64,000 nucleotides of DNA. Origin: Streptomyces sp. DSM 15324 (GTDB lineage: Bacteria; Actinomycetota; Actinomycetes; Streptomycetales; Streptomycetaceae). The translations under genes were made by a program, and so were the position numbers. The notes beneath the pieces are model-generated. The model worked only from the letters and a program-made list of their open reading frames with translations, had not been told where the DNA came from and made no database searches. The stretch is from NCBI RefSeq assembly GCF_001514285.1, contig NZ_KQ949026.1:504121-568120 (forward strand). Direction: 5' to 3'. Positions 40,369 to 49,027 of this stretch are shown in pieces (the first letter of the stretch is position 1; the number at the start of each line of letters is the position of its first letter).

Positions 40369-40632
40369 TCAGTGCCTGTGTCCGCCGAACAGGGAGCGGC
40401 GCAGCCGTCGCAGGGGTGCGAACAGCGAGACGCGGGCCGTCCTGTTGCGTGCGTGAGCGGGTTCGCGTGCGGTCAGTTCGAGCATGAGCGAGGTCGCCTC
40501 GACCGTCTCCCGTTGCGGTATGGCGGGACCCGCCAGCACCGAGAGATGGCGGTCGAGCCGCGCTTTGGTCGCGCTGCTCCCGCAGGTGATCGCAGGGACC
40601 CTCGCCCTGCTGGGCATCGTTATCTGTTCCAT
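40369..40632 (-). CDS. Small conserved basic protein, hypothetical
   Basis: An 87-residue protein starting MEQITMPSRARVPAITCGSS and ending with a strongly basic tail (PLRRLRRSLFGGHRH). It has no membrane span or signal and no recognised fold, but its single uninterrupted frame and clear difference from the decayed genes beside it support a real gene. It precedes and is divergent in composition from the anti-sigma factor gene, on the same strand, 127 bp apart. Confidence 0.6.
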   Translation of the reverse strand: MEQITMPSRARVPAITCGSSATKARLDRHLSVLAGPAIPQRETVEATSLMLELTAREPAHARNRTARVSLFAPLRRLRRSLFGGHRH

Positions 40633-40758
40633 GTCACTCCCCACCCGTACGAGTCCACCCGGCCCGGGCAGGGTAACCCTATCGCTCCGTCCGGGCACGC
40701 GTGTATCGAGCTCTCAGGATTCACCTTCCCCGCAAGGGGGTTGACGTACCCTTTTCGA

Positions 40759-41580
40759 TCACTCTCCGAATCCGACCGATTTCAGGGTGAGTTGGACAAT
40801 GGGCTGGCTGGTGGGCTGCGCTGAGCCCCCGTCGGGTTCCACCGTCACAGCGAGTGATGTGGCGGTCTTGTCGAGACCGGTCGCGACCAAGGGCGTGTCG
40901 CCCTCGAAGAGCCCCAGGGAGCGCGGTTGCACACGGGGGCGCATGAGCCAGAGCTGGTGCACCCGCCCGCCGGCCGGCTGCCCGTATCCGCTCAAGGTGA
41001 TGATCGCCTCCCCCTCGGATGCGGAAGCGATTACTCCGATACTGCGGCCCTTGGCGTCCGTGCCGGTGTTCGCCCGGGCGTCCGGAGCTGCGAGAACGTG
41101 GGCGATGTCACGTGCCTGGGCGCGCTCGGCGTTCAGCTGGTCCTGGGTGCGGTTCGCCTGCACCCCGAAGAGCGAGGCGACGACGAGCGCCGCGGCGGCG
41201 GTGGCCGTGGCGAACGGCACGAACACCGGTCGGCGCGCGCGAGGCGCACGGGAGCGTCCCGGTGCCGGCCGCGTGCCCCAGACGTGTGGGGGCAGTTGGG
41301 GCTCGTACGCACGCGCCGGCGTACGCCCGGGCTCCTGCGGGGTGGCGCGGGCGGCGGCCAGCACCCGGTCACGCATCGCGGCCGGCGGCGGCGCCGACTG
41401 GGACCAGGCCAGCCGGACGGCGTCCTCGGCCAGCGCCCGCACCTCGGCGGCGCAGTGGTCGCACTTGTCGAGATGCCTCTCGAAGCGGCGGCGCTCGTCC
41501 GGCTCCAGGGCGTCCAGGGCATAGGGCGCGGCCAGCGAGTGCAGGTCACCCCGGCCGAACAGTTTTCCGAACACACTCAC
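40759..41580 (-). CDS. RskA-type membrane anti-sigma factor with N-terminal zinc motif
   Basis: A 273-residue protein with an N-terminal anti-sigma domain bearing the HLDKCDHC zinc-binding histidine/cysteine cluster, one transmembrane helix (FVPFATATAAAALVVASLFGV) and an extracytoplasmic RskA-like domain (RVHQLWLMRPRVQPRSLGLFE ... AVTVEPDGGSAQPTSQPIVQLTL). It would hold the ECF factor at the membrane and release it on a signal, often by regulated proteolysis or zinc/thiol change. The gene overlaps the sigma factor gene by four bases (ATGA), giving matched synthesis. Confidence 0.9.
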   Translation of the reverse strand: MSVFGKLFGRGDLHSLAAPYALDALEPDERRRFERHLDKCDHCAAEVRALAEDAVRLAWSQSAPPPAAMRDRVLAAARATPQEPGRTPARAYEPQLPPHVWGTRPAPGRSRAPRARRPVFVPFATATAAAALVVASLFGVQANRTQDQLNAERAQARDIAHVLAAPDARANTGTDAKGRSIGVIASASEGEAIITLSGYGQPAGGRVHQLWLMRPRVQPRSLGLFEGDTPLVATGLDKTATSLAVTVEPDGGSAQPTSQPIVQLTLKSVGFGE

Positions 41581-42119
41581 GCGGCGCCTCCCAGACAGTC
41601 CCTCAGCCGCGTGAGTCCGTCGCGCATCCGGGTCTTGACCGTGCCGAGCGGCAGCTTCAGCCGGTCGGCGACCTCACGGTACGTGTAGCCGTCGTAGTAG
41701 GCGAGGGTGACCGACTGCCGCTGGAGATTGGTCAGCCGGCCCAGGCAGCGCCGCACCAACTGGCGCTCCAGGCCCGCCTCGACCTCCTCCGCCACCTGGT
41801 CGAAGGCCGGGTCGTGGTAGCGCCGGCCCTCGCGCTGCTCGCGGTCGGAGGCGGCACGGGCGCTGCGCACCCGGTCGACGGCGCGCCGGTGGGCCAGGGT
41901 GAGGATCCAGGACAGGGCGCTGCCCCGGCCGGGGTCGTAGCGGGCGGCGGAGCGCCAGGCCTCCAGGAGCACCTCCTGCGCGACCTCCTCGGACTGGGCG
42001 GGGTCCCGCACGACCCGGCGCACCAGACCGAACACCGGCCCGGACACCAGACCGTACAACTGCTCGAATGCCCGGTGATCCCCGCCAGCGACGAGCACCA
42101 TCAGCTCGTCCGCCTCCAT
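41577..42119 (-). CDS. ECF RNA polymerase sigma factor (SigK/ECF19-like)
   Basis: A 180-residue sigma factor with region 2 (HRAFEQLYGLVSGPVFGLVRRVVRDPAQSEEVAQEVLLEAW) and region 4 (LTNLQRQSVTLAYYDGYTYREVADRLKLPLGTVKTRMRDGLTRLRD). The arrangement with an RskA-type anti-sigma and the sequence style place it near the SigK group. ATG 42119 was chosen with a purine-rich upstream site; the longer open frame is leader. It is divergent from the DUF4331 gene across 212 bp and probably transcribes that operon and itself. Confidence 0.92.
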   Translation of the reverse strand: MEADELMVLVAGGDHRAFEQLYGLVSGPVFGLVRRVVRDPAQSEEVAQEVLLEAWRSAARYDPGRGSALSWILTLAHRRAVDRVRSARAASDREQREGRRYHDPAFDQVAEEVEAGLERQLVRRCLGRLTNLQRQSVTLAYYDGYTYREVADRLKLPLGTVKTRMRDGLTRLRDCLGGAA

Positions 42120-42232
42120 CCGGTCCCCCTCTCCACGGCCGCACCCGGGCCGTCCCGTCACACCAGGCACTCGCAACGGACACACCTCCGTCTGGGATAC
42201 GGATCCGAGCGCCCGAAACGCGGGTCGGGCAG

Positions 42233-42255
42233 CGAAAAAAAGTTTTTTGTTTTCG
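42233..42255. promoter_or_regulatory. A/T-rich inverted repeat in the sigma/DUF4331 divergent promoter
   Basis: CGAAAA and TTTTCG arms enclose a run of As and Ts (A7-G-T6-G); the element is strikingly A/T-rich for this genome. It could act as an upstream promoter element for both directions, or as a binding site. Downstream, CCAATCC and CGTATC lie in positions suitable for an ECF-type promoter of the DUF4331 gene, which is inference. Confidence 0.5.
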
Positions 42256-42331
42256 ACCAATCCGATCGGCCCTCCGGTCCGTATCACTGTCCGTCAGGCA
42301 AGTTGGCACAGAGGACGGACGGCAGGACGGC

Positions 42332-43855
42332 ATGACTGCAGGTATCTCCAACAGCGGCTCGGGGCGCAAGGGCGTCGCGACTCTCATTTGTGGGGCGCTC
42401 GCCGCCGGGGGGCTCACCGCCGCCGGCGTGGCCGTTCTGGCTCCCGGAACGGCGAACGCCTCCAGCCACCGCGAGGCTCCCCTCATCTCGGGGACCCCGC
42501 AGTACGACAACACCGACTTCTACGCGTTCGTCAGCCCGGACCACCCGGACACCACGACGATCATCGCGAACGTGATCCCGTTCGAGGAGCCCGGTGGCGG
42601 CCCGAACTTCTACCAGTTCGCCGAGGACGCGCAGTACGACCTGCGCATCGACAACAACGGCGACGCGAAGGAGGACCTGGTCTTCCGCTACACGTTCAAG
42701 ACGAACGTGAAGAACCGGAAGTCCTTCCTCTACAACACCGGTGTGGTCGACAGCCTGTACGACCCCGACCTGAACGTCACCCAGACGTACGACCTGACCC
42801 TGATCAAGGAGAAGAACGGCAGGGTCGAGCACGAGACCAAGCTCGCGGACGACGTGCCGGTGGCGCCGTCCAACGTGGGCAAGGCCTCGATGCCGAAGTA
42901 CTCCAAGCTGCGCGACCAGGCGATCTACAAGCTGTCCAACGGCGCCAAGACGTTCGCCGGACAGGCCGACGACCCGTTCTTCGCCGACCTGCGCGTCTTC
43001 GACCTGCTGTACGGCGGTGACCTCTCCGAGGTCGGCCGGGACACCCTCAAGGGCTACAACGTCAACACCATCGCCCTCCAGGTGCCGACCGACCTGATCA
43101 CCGAGTCGAAGCACCAGCCGATCGTCGGCATGTGGTCGACGATCCAGCGCGAGAACGCGCAGGGCTACTACGAGCAGGTCTCGCGCCTCGGCAGCCCGCT
43201 GGTCAACGAGGTCGTCAACCCCATCAAGGACAAGGACAAGTTCAACGCGTCCAAGCCCAAGGACGACGGCCAGTTCCTGAAGAACGTCACCAACCCCGAG
43301 CTGCCCAAGCTCATCGAGGCGATCTTCAAGATCAAGGCTCCGGCCGAGCCGCGCAACGACCTGGTCGACGTGTTCCTCAAGGGCGTCAAGGGGCTCAACC
43401 AGCCGCCGTACGTGACGCCGTCGGAGGAGCTGCGCCTGAACACCTCGATCCCGCCGGCGAAGGCCCCCAAGCGGCTCGGTGTGCTCGACGGCGACAACGC
43501 GGGCTTCCCGAACGGCCGCCGCCTCACCGACGACGTGATCGACGCCTCGCTCCAGGTCGTCGAGGGTGAGCTGGTCGGTTCCAAGAACGACCTCGGTGAC
43601 GCGGTCGACAAGAACGACAAGCGGTTCGAGAACTACTTCCCCTACATCGCCCTGCCGACCGCCGGTTCGCGCGGCAAGACCGCCAAGAGCGGCGCCGACA
43701 CCAAGAGCGCCCTCGGTGACGGTCTCACCACCACCTCGCAGAACACCCCGCTGATCGCCGCGTCCGCGGGCGCCGGCGCCGCGGGCATCCTCCTCATCGG
43801 CGGTGCGCTGATGTGGTGGCGCCGGATGCAGCGTCCGTCCTACCGCCGCCACTGA
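42332..43855 (+). CDS. Secreted DUF4331 protein with C-terminal membrane anchor
   Basis: A 507-residue protein with a signal peptide (cleavage after GTANAS), the DUF4331 start SSHREAPLISGTPQYDNTDFYAFVSPD and the domain continuing through SKLRDQAIYKL to IALPTAGSRG. The C-terminus has a transmembrane helix (LIAASAGAGAAGILLIGGALMWWRR) and basic tail, so it is membrane-tethered outside the cell. DUF4331 proteins are secreted, often stress-linked, with unknown biochemistry. First gene of a probable operon with TPR and transporter genes, divergent from the ECF sigma gene. Confidence 0.9.
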   Translation: MTAGISNSGSGRKGVATLICGALAAGGLTAAGVAVLAPGTANASSHREAPLISGTPQYDNTDFYAFVSPDHPDTTTIIANVIPFEEPGGGPNFYQFAEDAQYDLRIDNNGDAKEDLVFRYTFKTNVKNRKSFLYNTGVVDSLYDPDLNVTQTYDLTLIKEKNGRVEHETKLADDVPVAPSNVGKASMPKYSKLRDQAIYKLSNGAKTFAGQADDPFFADLRVFDLLYGGDLSEVGRDTLKGYNVNTIALQVPTDLITESKHQPIVGMWSTIQRENAQGYYEQVSRLGSPLVNEVVNPIKDKDKFNASKPKDDGQFLKNVTNPELPKLIEAIFKIKAPAEPRNDLVDVFLKGVKGLNQPPYVTPSEELRLNTSIPPAKAPKRLGVLDGDNAGFPNGRRLTDDVIDASLQVVEGELVGSKNDLGDAVDKNDKRFENYFPYIALPTAGSRGKTAKSGADTKSALGDGLTTTSQNTPLIAASAGAGAAGILLIGGALMWWRRMQRPSYRRH

Positions 43856-43933
43856 GGCACCGGCCGGACCCCTCGCCCGGCGGGCCGCGGAGAATCCTGC
43901 GCTCCCCGGCCCGCCCCACTCCCCCCACGAACT

Positions 43934-43975
43934 GGCGCGGCCCGCGTACTCATCCCCCACGGCGCGGGCCGCGCC
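43934..43975. terminator. Strong hairpin terminator or attenuator after the DUF4331 gene
   Basis: GGCGCGGCCCGCG at 43934-43946 pairs perfectly over 13 bp with CGCGGGCCGCGCC at 43963-43975 around a 16-base loop. It may limit read-through into the TPR gene, giving unequal expression within the set. Confidence 0.75.
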
Positions 43976-44039
43976 ACCCCCTCCCCCCACTCCCCCCACA
44001 CCCGCAGGCCGATCCACCCCAGGCGATCTAGGAGAGGGC

Positions 44040-45623
44040 ATGTCCCCGCGTACGAACGACGGCGAACCGGAGCACGAGCGGCCGGAATCCGGACCCACGT
44101 CCGAGGACGCCGCCGAGGTCGACATCGACCGGGGCGCGACCGCCGCCGACGTCCCCTCCAGTGCCGCCACCGCCGACGCCGGAACCGATGGCCGTACCGC
44201 ATCCGATGCCGGCCCGGGTGACGGCACCGGCACCGAGGCCGACGTGGTCGACGAGCGGGTGGCCGCCGTGCGGCGGGTCGGTGCCGCCGGCCGGCGGTGG
44301 CGGCGGGTGCAACTCTGCGCCTGCGCGGCCATGATGGCGGTGGGACTGACGGCGGGTGCGGTCGCGATCGGTGCCGTGCGGGACGGTCGGGCCCCCCACG
44401 TGGCCACCGCCGCCGCCGTGTCCCCCGGCCTCCTCGCGAGCGGGAACCTCGACGCCGCCATCGCCGCGCTCCAGACCCATCTGCGCGCCCAGCCCAAGGA
44501 CTACGGCAGCTGGGCCACCCTCGGACTCGCCTACGTCGAGCAGGCCCGCACCAAGGGCGACCCCTCCCGCTACCCCCAGGCCGAACAGGCGCTGAAGCGC
44601 TCGCTGTCCCTGAAGAAGGACAACGACGCGGCGCTGGCCGGCCGGGCCGCGCTGGCCGCCGCCCGCCACGACTTCGCGGGCGCGCTGACGTACGCCGACA
44701 AGGCGCTGAAGGAGAACCCCTACAGCGAACGCGCCCTGTGCTCCCGTATCGACGCCCTCGTGGAACTCGGCCGCTACGACGACGCCGGGCAGGCCGCGAA
44801 CCTCGCGGACCAACGGCGCCCCGGCGTACCGGTGTTCACCCGCTACGCGTACGTCCACGAACTCCGCGGCGACGTCACCACCGCCCGTCGCGTCCTCGAA
44901 CGGGCGCTCTCCGCGTCCACCACCCCCGGCGACATCTCCTACGTGGCCGCCCAGCTCGGCCAGCTCGCCTGGAACCAGGGCCGCTACGAGGAGGCCCTCA
45001 CCTACTACGCCCGCGCCCTCGCCGCCGACGACACCTACCTCCCCGCGCTGGAGGGCCGGGCCCGCGCCCAGGCCGCGAGCGGACAGCGCGCCGAGGCGAT
45101 CAAGGGGCTGGAGACCGTCGTCGCCCGTTACCCGCTGCCCGGCCCGCTCGTCGCCCTCGGCGAGCTGTACGAGGCCCGGGGCGCGCAGGGCGACAAGGAG
45201 AAGGCACAGAACCAGTACGCCCTGGTCGACGCCTGGACGGCGATCGCCCGCGCCAACGGCGTCAACGTCGACCTCGACACCGCGCTCGCCGCCGCCGACC
45301 ACGGGGACCGGGCGACCGCCCTGCGCGCGGCCCGCGACGACTGGTCCCGCCGGCACACCGTGCACACGGCGGACGCCCTGGCCTGGGCCCTGCACGTCAA
45401 CGGCAAGGACGCCGAAGCCCTCGCCTTCGCCCGGCAGGCCACGGCCACCGGCTACCGCAACGCGAGCTTCCTCTACCACCGCGGGGTGATCGAGAAGGCC
45501 ACCGCTCACCCCGACGACGCCCGTACCCATCTCGCCGCCGCGCTGAAGCTGAACCCCGGCTTCTCCCCGCTGGGCGCCCGCGAGGCCCGTACCGCGCTCA
45601 AGACGCTGGAGGCGGACAAGTGA
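44040..45623 (+). CDS. Membrane-anchored TPR protein
   Basis: A 527-residue protein with an acidic disordered N-terminus, one transmembrane helix (AAMMAVGLTAGAVAIGAV, about residues 97-115) and a long TPR array outside or inside the membrane (GSWATLGLAYVEQARTKGD, DNDAALAGRAALAAARHDFAGAL, GRYEEALTYYARALAADDTYLPA and others). TPR proteins act as scaffolds. AGGAGAG precedes ATG 44040. Its stop overlaps the transporter start (GTGA), so the two are tightly coupled. Confidence 0.88.
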   Translation: MSPRTNDGEPEHERPESGPTSEDAAEVDIDRGATAADVPSSAATADAGTDGRTASDAGPGDGTGTEADVVDERVAAVRRVGAAGRRWRRVQLCACAAMMAVGLTAGAVAIGAVRDGRAPHVATAAAVSPGLLASGNLDAAIAALQTHLRAQPKDYGSWATLGLAYVEQARTKGDPSRYPQAEQALKRSLSLKKDNDAALAGRAALAAARHDFAGALTYADKALKENPYSERALCSRIDALVELGRYDDAGQAANLADQRRPGVPVFTRYAYVHELRGDVTTARRVLERALSASTTPGDISYVAAQLGQLAWNQGRYEEALTYYARALAADDTYLPALEGRARAQAASGQRAEAIKGLETVVARYPLPGPLVALGELYEARGAQGDKEKAQNQYALVDAWTAIARANGVNVDLDTALAAADHGDRATALRAARDDWSRRHTVHTADALAWALHVNGKDAEALAFARQATATGYRNASFLYHRGVIEKATAHPDDARTHLAAALKLNPGFSPLGAREARTALKTLEADK

Positions 45624-47371
45624 GGACCCGTCGTCTGTTCGCCTCCTGCGCGGCCGTGTTCACGGCCGGCGTCGCGCTCGCGCTGGCTCCTTCCACCAGC
45701 GCGAGCGCGCACCCCCTCGGCAACTTCACCGTCAACCGCTACGACGGTCTCGTCGCCGCGCCCGGACAGCTGCGCGTCGAGCATGTCGAGGACCTCGCCG
45801 AGATCCCGGCGACCCAGGCCAAGCCCGATCTGAAGCGGCTCGGCACCACCGAGTGGGCCCGGCAGCGGTGCGAGAGCGCCGCGAGCGGCAGCAGGCTCAC
45901 CGTCGACGGCGAGGCCGTCCCCCTCACGGCCGGCCGCAGCAAAGCGGTGCTGCGGCCGGGCCAGGCCGGACTGAACACCCTCCGGGTGGAGTGCCGGCTT
46001 ACCGCGGAGCTGCCCCAGAAGCGGACGTTCTCCCTCGCCTTCCACAGCGAGGGCGCCTCGACCGGCCCCGGCTGGCGCGAGATCACCGCGCGCGGGGACC
46101 GGATGACGCTGACCGGGTCCGACGTACCGCGGACGTCGGTGTCGGAGGAGCTGACCACCTACCCCAAGGAGCTGCTCTCCTCGCCCGCCGACACCGCGAC
46201 CGCCGCGCTGACGGTACGCCCCGGCGGCCCGGCACTGGCCGCGGACGACGACCGGGACGCGCCCGCCGCGTCCGTCCTGCCCCGGGGCGCCGACCGCTGG
46301 ACCCGCGCCCTGGACAACCTCGTCGCCCGCCAGGACCTCACCGTCGGCTTCGCCGCGCTGGCGCTGGTGATCGCCGTCGTCCTCGGCGCGATGCACGCGG
46401 TCGCCCCGGGCCACGGCAAGACCATCATGGCCGCGACGGCGGCCGCCCGCGGCGGCAAGGCCCGGATGAAGGACGTCCTGCCGCTGGCCGCGTCGGTCAC
46501 CATCACCCACACCCTCGGCGTCGTCGCCCTCGGCCTGCTCGTCACCGCCGGTTCGGCGGCGGCCCCCTCGGTGATCGCCTGGCTGGGTCTGGCGAGCGGC
46601 GCCCTGGTGCTCTGCGCGGGCGTCACCCTCGCCCGCCGCGCCTGGCGCAACCGGGGACCGGGGCACGGGCACAGCCACGGCGGCCACACCCACAGCCACG
46701 GCCCCGACGGCGGCCACGCGCACGGCCACGGCCCTGACCACAGCCATGACCACAGCCACGGCGGTCCGCACGACCACGCCCCCGCCCCCGACCGCGAGCT
46801 CGCCCTCGCCGGCGCCCCCGCCGCCCGCGCGCACAGCCTCACGGAGAAGGCCCCCGCGCACCACGACCACCAGCACGAACACGACCACCACCACGCGGAA
46901 CACACGCACGACCACGACCACGACCACGACCACCAGCACGACCACGCGCACGGCCACAGCCACAGCCACGCGCACGGCGGTCACACGCACACCCACGGCG
47001 GGCACACCCACACCCACGAGGTCGCCCCCACCCTGCGCGGCACGATCCTGCTCGGTTTCGCCGGCGGCATGGTCCCCAGCCCCTCCGCCGTGGTGGTGCT
47101 GGTCGGCGCCGCGGCGCTGGGGCAGGCGTGGTTCGGGCTGCTGCTCGTCATCGCGTACGGCGTCGGCCTCGCACTGACGCTGACGGCCGCCGGGTTCGCC
47201 GTGGTCAGGCTGGGGGCCGGGGCGACCCGCCTGCTGGACCGGCAGCCGCGCTGGACGACCCACCCGGTGCTGACGCTGGTCCACCGCAATCTGCCCGTCT
47301 GGTCCGCGCTGCTCGTCGTGGCGCTCGGGGCCGGACTGGTGCTCAAGGGGGCCGCATCCGTACTCGGCTGA
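45620..47371 (+). CDS. NicO/RcnA-type nickel-cobalt transporter with periplasmic domain and histidine-rich loop
   Basis: A 583-residue protein. The N-terminal signal (LFASCAAVFTAGVALALAP) is followed by an extracytoplasmic domain of about 200 residues starting HPLGNFTVNRYDGL, then six or so membrane helices with the NicO signature AMHAVAPGHGKT. Between two helical halves is a cytosolic or external loop of about 120 residues with more than 40 histidines in HGH, HSH, HDH words (46660-47030). NicO proteins move Ni2+ or Co2+, usually outward. GTG start overlaps the TPR stop codon. Confidence 0.88.
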   Translation: MRTRRLFASCAAVFTAGVALALAPSTSASAHPLGNFTVNRYDGLVAAPGQLRVEHVEDLAEIPATQAKPDLKRLGTTEWARQRCESAASGSRLTVDGEAVPLTAGRSKAVLRPGQAGLNTLRVECRLTAELPQKRTFSLAFHSEGASTGPGWREITARGDRMTLTGSDVPRTSVSEELTTYPKELLSSPADTATAALTVRPGGPALAADDDRDAPAASVLPRGADRWTRALDNLVARQDLTVGFAALALVIAVVLGAMHAVAPGHGKTIMAATAAARGGKARMKDVLPLAASVTITHTLGVVALGLLVTAGSAAAPSVIAWLGLASGALVLCAGVTLARRAWRNRGPGHGHSHGGHTHSHGPDGGHAHGHGPDHSHDHSHGGPHDHAPAPDRELALAGAPAARAHSLTEKAPAHHDHQHEHDHHHAEHTHDHDHDHDHQHDHAHGHSHSHAHGGHTHTHGGHTHTHEVAPTLRGTILLGFAGGMVPSPSAVVVLVGAAALGQAWFGLLLVIAYGVGLALTLTAAGFAVVRLGAGATRLLDRQPRWTTHPVLTLVHRNLPVWSALLVVALGAGLVLKGAASVLG

Positions 47372-47431
47372 GCTACGTTTGTGGGGTTGCGGAGGATTTC
47401 GCCCGGATGCGATGTGCGAATGGGGGACGCC

Positions 47432-49027
47432 GTGTCCGAAGAACCGGGCAGTGAACGTCTGATCGCGGGCCGCTACCGTCTGCTGACCCCGCTCGGCGAG
47501 GGCGGCATGGGGACGGTGTGGCGGGCCCATGACGAGGTGCTGCACCGTGAGGTCGCCGTCAAGGAGGTGCGCGCCCCGGCGGGGCTGGCGGCCTCGGACG
47601 TCGAGCGGATGTACGCCCGTCTGGAGCGGGAGGCCTGGGCCGCGGCCCGGGTCGCCAACCGGAACGTCGTCACGGTGTACGACGTGGCCGTGCAGGACGG
47701 GCGCCCGTGGATCGTCATGGAGATCGTGCGCGGGATCTCGCTGGCCGAGCTGCTGGACGCCGAGGGCCCGCTGGAGCCGGCGCGCGCGGCGCACATCGGC
47801 GCGGAGGTGCTGTCCGCGCTGCGGGCCGCGCACGAGGCCGGGGTGCTGCACCGCGATGTGAAACCGGCCAATGTGCTGATGTCGAACGACGGCCGGGTGG
47901 TGCTCACGGACTTCGGTATCGCGACCGTCGAGGGCACCTCCGCGCTGACCATGACCGGCGAGGTCATCGGCTCCCCCGAGTTCCTCGCGCCGGAGCGCGC
48001 ACTGGGGCGCACGCCGGGGCCGGAGTCGGACCTGTGGTCGCTGGGCGTGCTGCTGTACGCGGCGGTCGAGGGGAACTCTCCGTTCCGGCACGACACCCCG
48101 CTGAGCACCCTGCGCGCGATCGTCGACGAGGAGCTGCCGCCGCCGCGGCGGGCCGGTCCGCTGGCGCCCGTGATCGAGGGGCTGCTGCGCAAGGACCCGG
48201 CGGAGCGGCTGCCTGCCGCGCAGGCCGAGCAGGATCTGCGGCTCGTCGCGGCGGGGGGCAGCCCGCGCCCCGGCACCCTCCGCTCGGTGCCGTACGCGCC
48301 CTACGCGCCGACCGTCTCGACGCCGCCGACCCCGGTCGAGCCCTACCGCCAGGAGCCGCCGCCGCCCGCCCCGTCGTGGGCGGACACCGGGGCGGGCCGG
48401 GAGGAACGGGGGCGCAACCGCACGGTGTTCGTCGTCGGCGTGGTGGTGCTGGCGCTCGCGGTCGCCGGGCTGACGTACGGTCTGCTGAACCGGGGCAACG
48501 ACGACAAGGGCGGCAGCGGGGCGGCCACCGGCGGCCAGACGCAGGGGCTGAGTTCCACCCCCTCCCCGCACCGGAGCAGCGAGGCGTCGAGCGATGCGCC
48601 GAGCCCGAGTCCGAGCGCCTCGTCCGCCGCGCCGCAGCAGACGGTCGCGGTCTCGGTCACCGGCGCGAACACGGACTACCGCGGTTCCTGTCCCCCGCCG
48701 AACGGCTCCGCGCCGGCCTTCACGGCCACGATCACCGTGGGGCGGCTGCCCGCCACGGTGACGTACCGGTGGGTGGCGAAGGACGGCGACCTGTCCGGCC
48801 AGACCTGGAAGACGCTCGACTTCCCCTCGGGCGGCGGGAAGTCGAAGCAGGACAAGGTGGTGCTCTCGACGTTCGCGGAGAGCGGGACGTACGAGAACGC
48901 GATCCGGGTCGAGGTGAGCGATCCGGTGAAGCAGACGTCCGCGTACGTGCCGTTCTCGGTCACCTGCGAGACGGAGACCCCGACGGACGGGGCCTCCCCC
49001 TCGCCCTCTGCCTCGCCCAGTGAGTGA
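47432..49027 (+). CDS. Membrane Ser/Thr protein kinase (PASTA-free, Ig-like sensor)
   Basis: A 531-residue Hanks-type kinase: GEGGMGTVW glycine loop, catalytic HRDVKPANVLM, DFGIA and the SDLWSLGVLLYAAVEG segment. A proline-rich juxtamembrane part, one transmembrane helix (TVFVVGVVVLALAVAGLTYGLL), a Ser/Pro-rich linker and an extracytoplasmic beta domain (TVAVSVTGANTDYRGSCPPPNGSAPAFTATITVG ... SVTCETETPTDG) follow; the latter is not a PASTA domain. GTG 47432 has GGGGGA five bases upstream; ATG 47420 is an alternative. Its stop codon abuts that of the convergent lipase. Confidence 0.88.
   Translation: MSEEPGSERLIAGRYRLLTPLGEGGMGTVWRAHDEVLHREVAVKEVRAPAGLAASDVERMYARLEREAWAAARVANRNVVTVYDVAVQDGRPWIVMEIVRGISLAELLDAEGPLEPARAAHIGAEVLSALRAAHEAGVLHRDVKPANVLMSNDGRVVLTDFGIATVEGTSALTMTGEVIGSPEFLAPERALGRTPGPESDLWSLGVLLYAAVEGNSPFRHDTPLSTLRAIVDEELPPPRRAGPLAPVIEGLLRKDPAERLPAAQAEQDLRLVAAGGSPRPGTLRSVPYAPYAPTVSTPPTPVEPYRQEPPPPAPSWADTGAGREERGRNRTVFVVGVVVLALAVAGLTYGLLNRGNDDKGGSGAATGGQTQGLSSTPSPHRSSEASSDAPSPSPSASSAAPQQTVAVSVTGANTDYRGSCPPPNGSAPAFTATITVGRLPATVTYRWVAKDGDLSGQTWKTLDFPSGGGKSKQDKVVLSTFAESGTYENAIRVEVSDPVKQTSAYVPFSVTCETETPTDGASPSPSASPSE

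Noticed and set aside
40372..40824. Plus-strand ORF of 150 codons opposite the small conserved protein
   Set aside because: Antisense to the more convincing 87-residue gene and reaching into the anti-sigma gene end; composition is not gene-like.
46860..47020. CRISPR-like short repeats
   Set aside because: The repeats are CAC/GAC histidine-aspartate codons inside the transporter gene, without constant repeat and unique spacer structure.
45506..48571. Minus-strand open frame of over 1000 codons
   Set aside because: Lies antisense to the transporter and kinase genes; its Val/His-rich stretch is the complement of the histidine codons.
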